A stretch of DNA of 64,000 nucleotides from an uncultured Prevotellaceae bacterium. Its GTDB lineage: Bacteria; Bacteroidota; Bacteroidia; Bacteroidales; Bacteroidaceae. The stretch is taken from NCBI GenBank assembly GCA_946407895.1, contig CAMJQA010000005.1, positions 1-64,000 on the forward strand. Direction: 5' to 3'. This document shows, in pieces, positions 62,127 to 64,000 of this stretch. Each line of letters starts with the position of its first letter. The first letter of the stretch is position 1. Both the position numbers and the translations under genes were made by a program. The notes beneath the pieces are model-generated. The model was not told the DNA's origin, ran no database searches, and saw only the letters and a list, made by a program, of their open reading frames with translations.

Positions 62127-62900
62127 TTACTTGATGTTCTTGCGTATGCGGGTCAGGTAGGCATTCAGCGCTTCCTCGTCGCGGTCGTCAATAATCTGTA
62201 TGAGTTCTTTCAGCTCGGAGCGTATCTGTTCCACATGGCTTTTCGTACGCGGGTTGAACAGGATTTCGCGCAGCAGTGTGTCATCCTCCGAGAGCACGCC
62301 GCGGGCTATCTTCAGGTGGCGCTTGAAGGTGGTGCCAGGCGCATCCTGGTGCTTCATAACGGCCGAGAAGACAAATGTGCTCACGAACGGCACAGACAGG
62401 CTGTAGGCCATAGCCTCGTCGTGTTCCTCGAAGGTGTATTCGTGTACATTCAGCCCCAGCCGCCGATAGAGGTCCAGGAAGAATACACGGCCCAGGTAGT
62501 CGCCCTCGTTGATGACAATGGCATTCTCATTGCTGAGTGCGCCCAGGTTTGCAAAGGTGGGACCGAACATCGGATGGGTGCTTACGTAGTGCATGCCCGT
62601 GCTCTCATAGAATTCTTTGAATCCGGTCTTCACACTGCTGATGTCGCTGATAATGCAGTCCTGGTGCAGGTAGGGTATCACCTGCTTGAACACATCGATG
62701 GTGTATTTCAGCGTTACGGCATTGATGACCAGGTCGGGTCGGAACGTGCGTATCTCCTCCAGGTTGGTAAAGCGCTGTGTGTTGTACAGGAAACGCATCC
62801 GTTTCTGGTCTATCTCATATACGGCACATTCGTGCTCGAAACTCAATACGTCGGTAAAGAAGCTTCCCATCTTGCCGGCGCCAAGGATCAGTATTTTCAT
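62127..62900 (-). CDS. tyrA: Prephenate dehydrogenase
   Basis: The 257-residue protein oxidatively decarboxylates prephenate to 4-hydroxyphenylpyruvate for tyrosine. The NAD site ILGAGKMGSFFTDVL opens the Rossmann domain. SDISSVKTGF and HYVSTHPMFGPTFANLG carry the substrate-site residues, and the C-terminal half is helical and dimer-forming. No ACT or chorismate mutase domain is attached. It lies 14 bp behind the DAHP synthase/chorismate mutase gene, so the two are co-transcribed. Confidence 0.92.
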   Translation of the reverse strand: MKILILGAGKMGSFFTDVLSFEHECAVYEIDQKRMRFLYNTQRFTNLEEIRTFRPDLVINAVTLKYTIDVFKQVIPYLHQDCIISDISSVKTGFKEFYESTGMHYVSTHPMFGPTFANLGALSNENAIVINEGDYLGRVFFLDLYRRLGLNVHEYTFEEHDEAMAYSLSVPFVSTFVFSAVMKHQDAPGTTFKRHLKIARGVLSEDDTLLREILFNPRTKSHVEQIRSELKELIQIIDDRDEEALNAYLTRIRKNIK

Positions 62901-62914
62901 ATCTTTTTTTGAGC

Positions 62915-63979
62915 CTATTTGTTTATAATCTCCATCTGTTGCCTTACACTCTCCTCGTGGATGGCCTCATATACGCGGCGAACAAAGGATGCACTCATAC
63001 CGCACATACTGCCCTGGGCACCTCGCTTGTCCAATATCTCAGAATAGCGGGCGGTCTGCACCACACCCATATTGTGCTCCTTCTTGTATATGGCTATCTC
63101 GCGGCTCACCCGCATACGCTTTGTCAACAGGTCCATCAAGTGGTCGTCCATATCGTCAATCTGCTTGCGCATGCTGGCCAGGGATTCCGTCATCTCCACA
63201 TTGTCGCGCACTATAAGGCGGTCCAGGATGAAGTCCAGCACGTCGGGAGTCACTTGCTGCTTGGCATCGCTCCATGCCTCGTCGGGGTTGCAGTGGCTTT
63301 CCACGATCAGACCGTCGAATCCCATATCCATAGCCTGCTGGCAGAGCGGGGCTATCAAATCGCGCCGTCCGCCGATGTGGCTGGGGTCGCATACGACCGG
63401 CAGGTTGGGTATGCGGCGGTGCAGCTCGATGGGTATGTGCCAGAGCGGTGTGTTGCGGTACAGCTTCTGGTCCACGCTGCTGAAGCCGCGGTGTATGGCG
63501 CCCAGCCGTCTTATGCCGGCAGCATGGATGCGCTGCAGGGCACCTATCCATAGTTCCAGGTCGGGGCTTACGGGATTCTTTACCAGTACGGGCACGTCCA
63601 CACCCTTCAGGCTGTCGGCCAGTTCCTGCACGGCGAAGGGATTGGCACTGGTGCGGGCACCTACCCACAGAATGTCTATGCCGTATTTCAGGGCCAGCTC
63701 CACATGGTGAGGCGTAGCCACCTCGGTAGCTGTGAGCATGCCCGTCTCCTGTTTCACTCGGGCCATCCAGGGCAGAGCCTTCTCGCCTTGCCCCTCGAAG
63801 CCTCCGGGCTTCGTGCGGGGTTTCCATACACCGCCGCGAAACATGTGGCAGCCTTTCTCGGCCAGCTGATGGGCAGTAGTCATTACTTGCTCCTCCGTCT
63901 CGGCCGAGCAGGGGCCGGCTATCACGAAGGGGCGTTTGTTGTCACTGGGAAAACATAGGGGTTGTAAGTCGAATTCCAT
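62915..63979 (-). CDS. Bifunctional DAHP synthase / chorismate mutase
   Basis: The 354-residue fusion has a DAHP synthase barrel (about 1-255; RPFVIAGPCSAETEEQV, LPVVCDPSHIGGRRDL, DGLIVESHCNPDEAWSDAKQ) and a type II chorismate mutase domain (about 265-350; IDDMDDHLMDLLTKRMRVSREIA). The first makes the entry compound of the shikimate pathway and the second makes prephenate, which may impose feedback control on the first. Other aromatic genes probably lie just beyond the window end. tyrA follows. Confidence 0.93.
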   Translation of the reverse strand: MEFDLQPLCFPSDNKRPFVIAGPCSAETEEQVMTTAHQLAEKGCHMFRGGVWKPRTKPGGFEGQGEKALPWMARVKQETGMLTATEVATPHHVELALKYGIDILWVGARTSANPFAVQELADSLKGVDVPVLVKNPVSPDLELWIGALQRIHAAGIRRLGAIHRGFSSVDQKLYRNTPLWHIPIELHRRIPNLPVVCDPSHIGGRRDLIAPLCQQAMDMGFDGLIVESHCNPDEAWSDAKQQVTPDVLDFILDRLIVRDNVEMTESLASMRKQIDDMDDHLMDLLTKRMRVSREIAIYKKEHNMGVVQTARYSEILDKRGAQGSMCGMSASFVRRVYEAIHEESVRQQMEIINK

Positions 63980-64000
63980 ATCGTTATTGTTATAGTATTT

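Overview
The window looks like chromosome from a gut- or oral-type Bacteroidales bacterium, most likely of the Prevotellaceae or a close relative. Three things point there: promoters of the Bacteroidetes form TTTG-N19/20-TAnnTTTG, many secreted glycosidases without classical regulators next to them, and a type IX-like C-terminal sorting domain on one secreted enzyme. Coding G+C is fairly high, so most antisense ORFs in the track are shadows. No species can be named from the sequence alone.

Layout: greA, udk and tRNA-Arg(CCT) open the window, followed by korAB (2-oxoacid:ferredoxin oxidoreductase) and two secreted glycosidases (GH29-like, GH127-like). Next come a three-gene RND efflux operon, a convergent RlpA-like gene, and the capsule-export pair wza/wzc. 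Behind wzc, where capsule assembly genes would be expected, sits a compositionally different island. It holds an apparent SLOG/DprA-like + SANT/Myb-like + PD-(D/E)XK nuclease protein, an overlapping 61-codon SANT-like gene and a 22-bp tandem array. A PheC-like lipoprotein and a GH20/GH67-like lipoprotein follow.

From 23.7 to 35.5 kb the minus strand carries housekeeping genes: an outer-membrane barrel, DedA, a GT2 glycosyltransferase, lysA, lysC, ftsE, hisIE-hisF-hisA-hisH, a duplicated ABC ATPase, ruvC and a DUF4286 gene. From 35.7 to 50 kb come a DUF1573 protein, a large unclassified secreted toroid-like enzyme, a BspA-like LRR protein, a CE1-like esterase and a plus-strand plant-polysaccharide cluster (GH78, a short WYL-like regulator, GH127, GH28-like, GH5). 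From 50 kb on come TerC, a two-component pair, and a minus-strand set with a sugar isomerase-like protein, a Gfo/Idh/MocA oxidoreductase and a tetraheme NapC-type cytochrome fused to a SUMF1 domain. A GH99-like enzyme, a third GH127, tyrA and DAHP synthase/chorismate mutase close the window.

The degradative genes together suggest attack on rhamnose-, arabinose-, fucose- and galacturonate-containing plant glycans such as pectins, but no SusC/SusD pair is present. The intergenic DNA is unusually rich in small repeats: a promoter-carrying CGCTCGC element, GAACCTTTT tracts, 22-bp arrays, a post-stop hairpin element and several inverted repeats. The strongest candidates for undescribed biology are the SLOG-SANT-nuclease pair, the NapC-SUMF1 fusion and the promoter-carrying repeat family.
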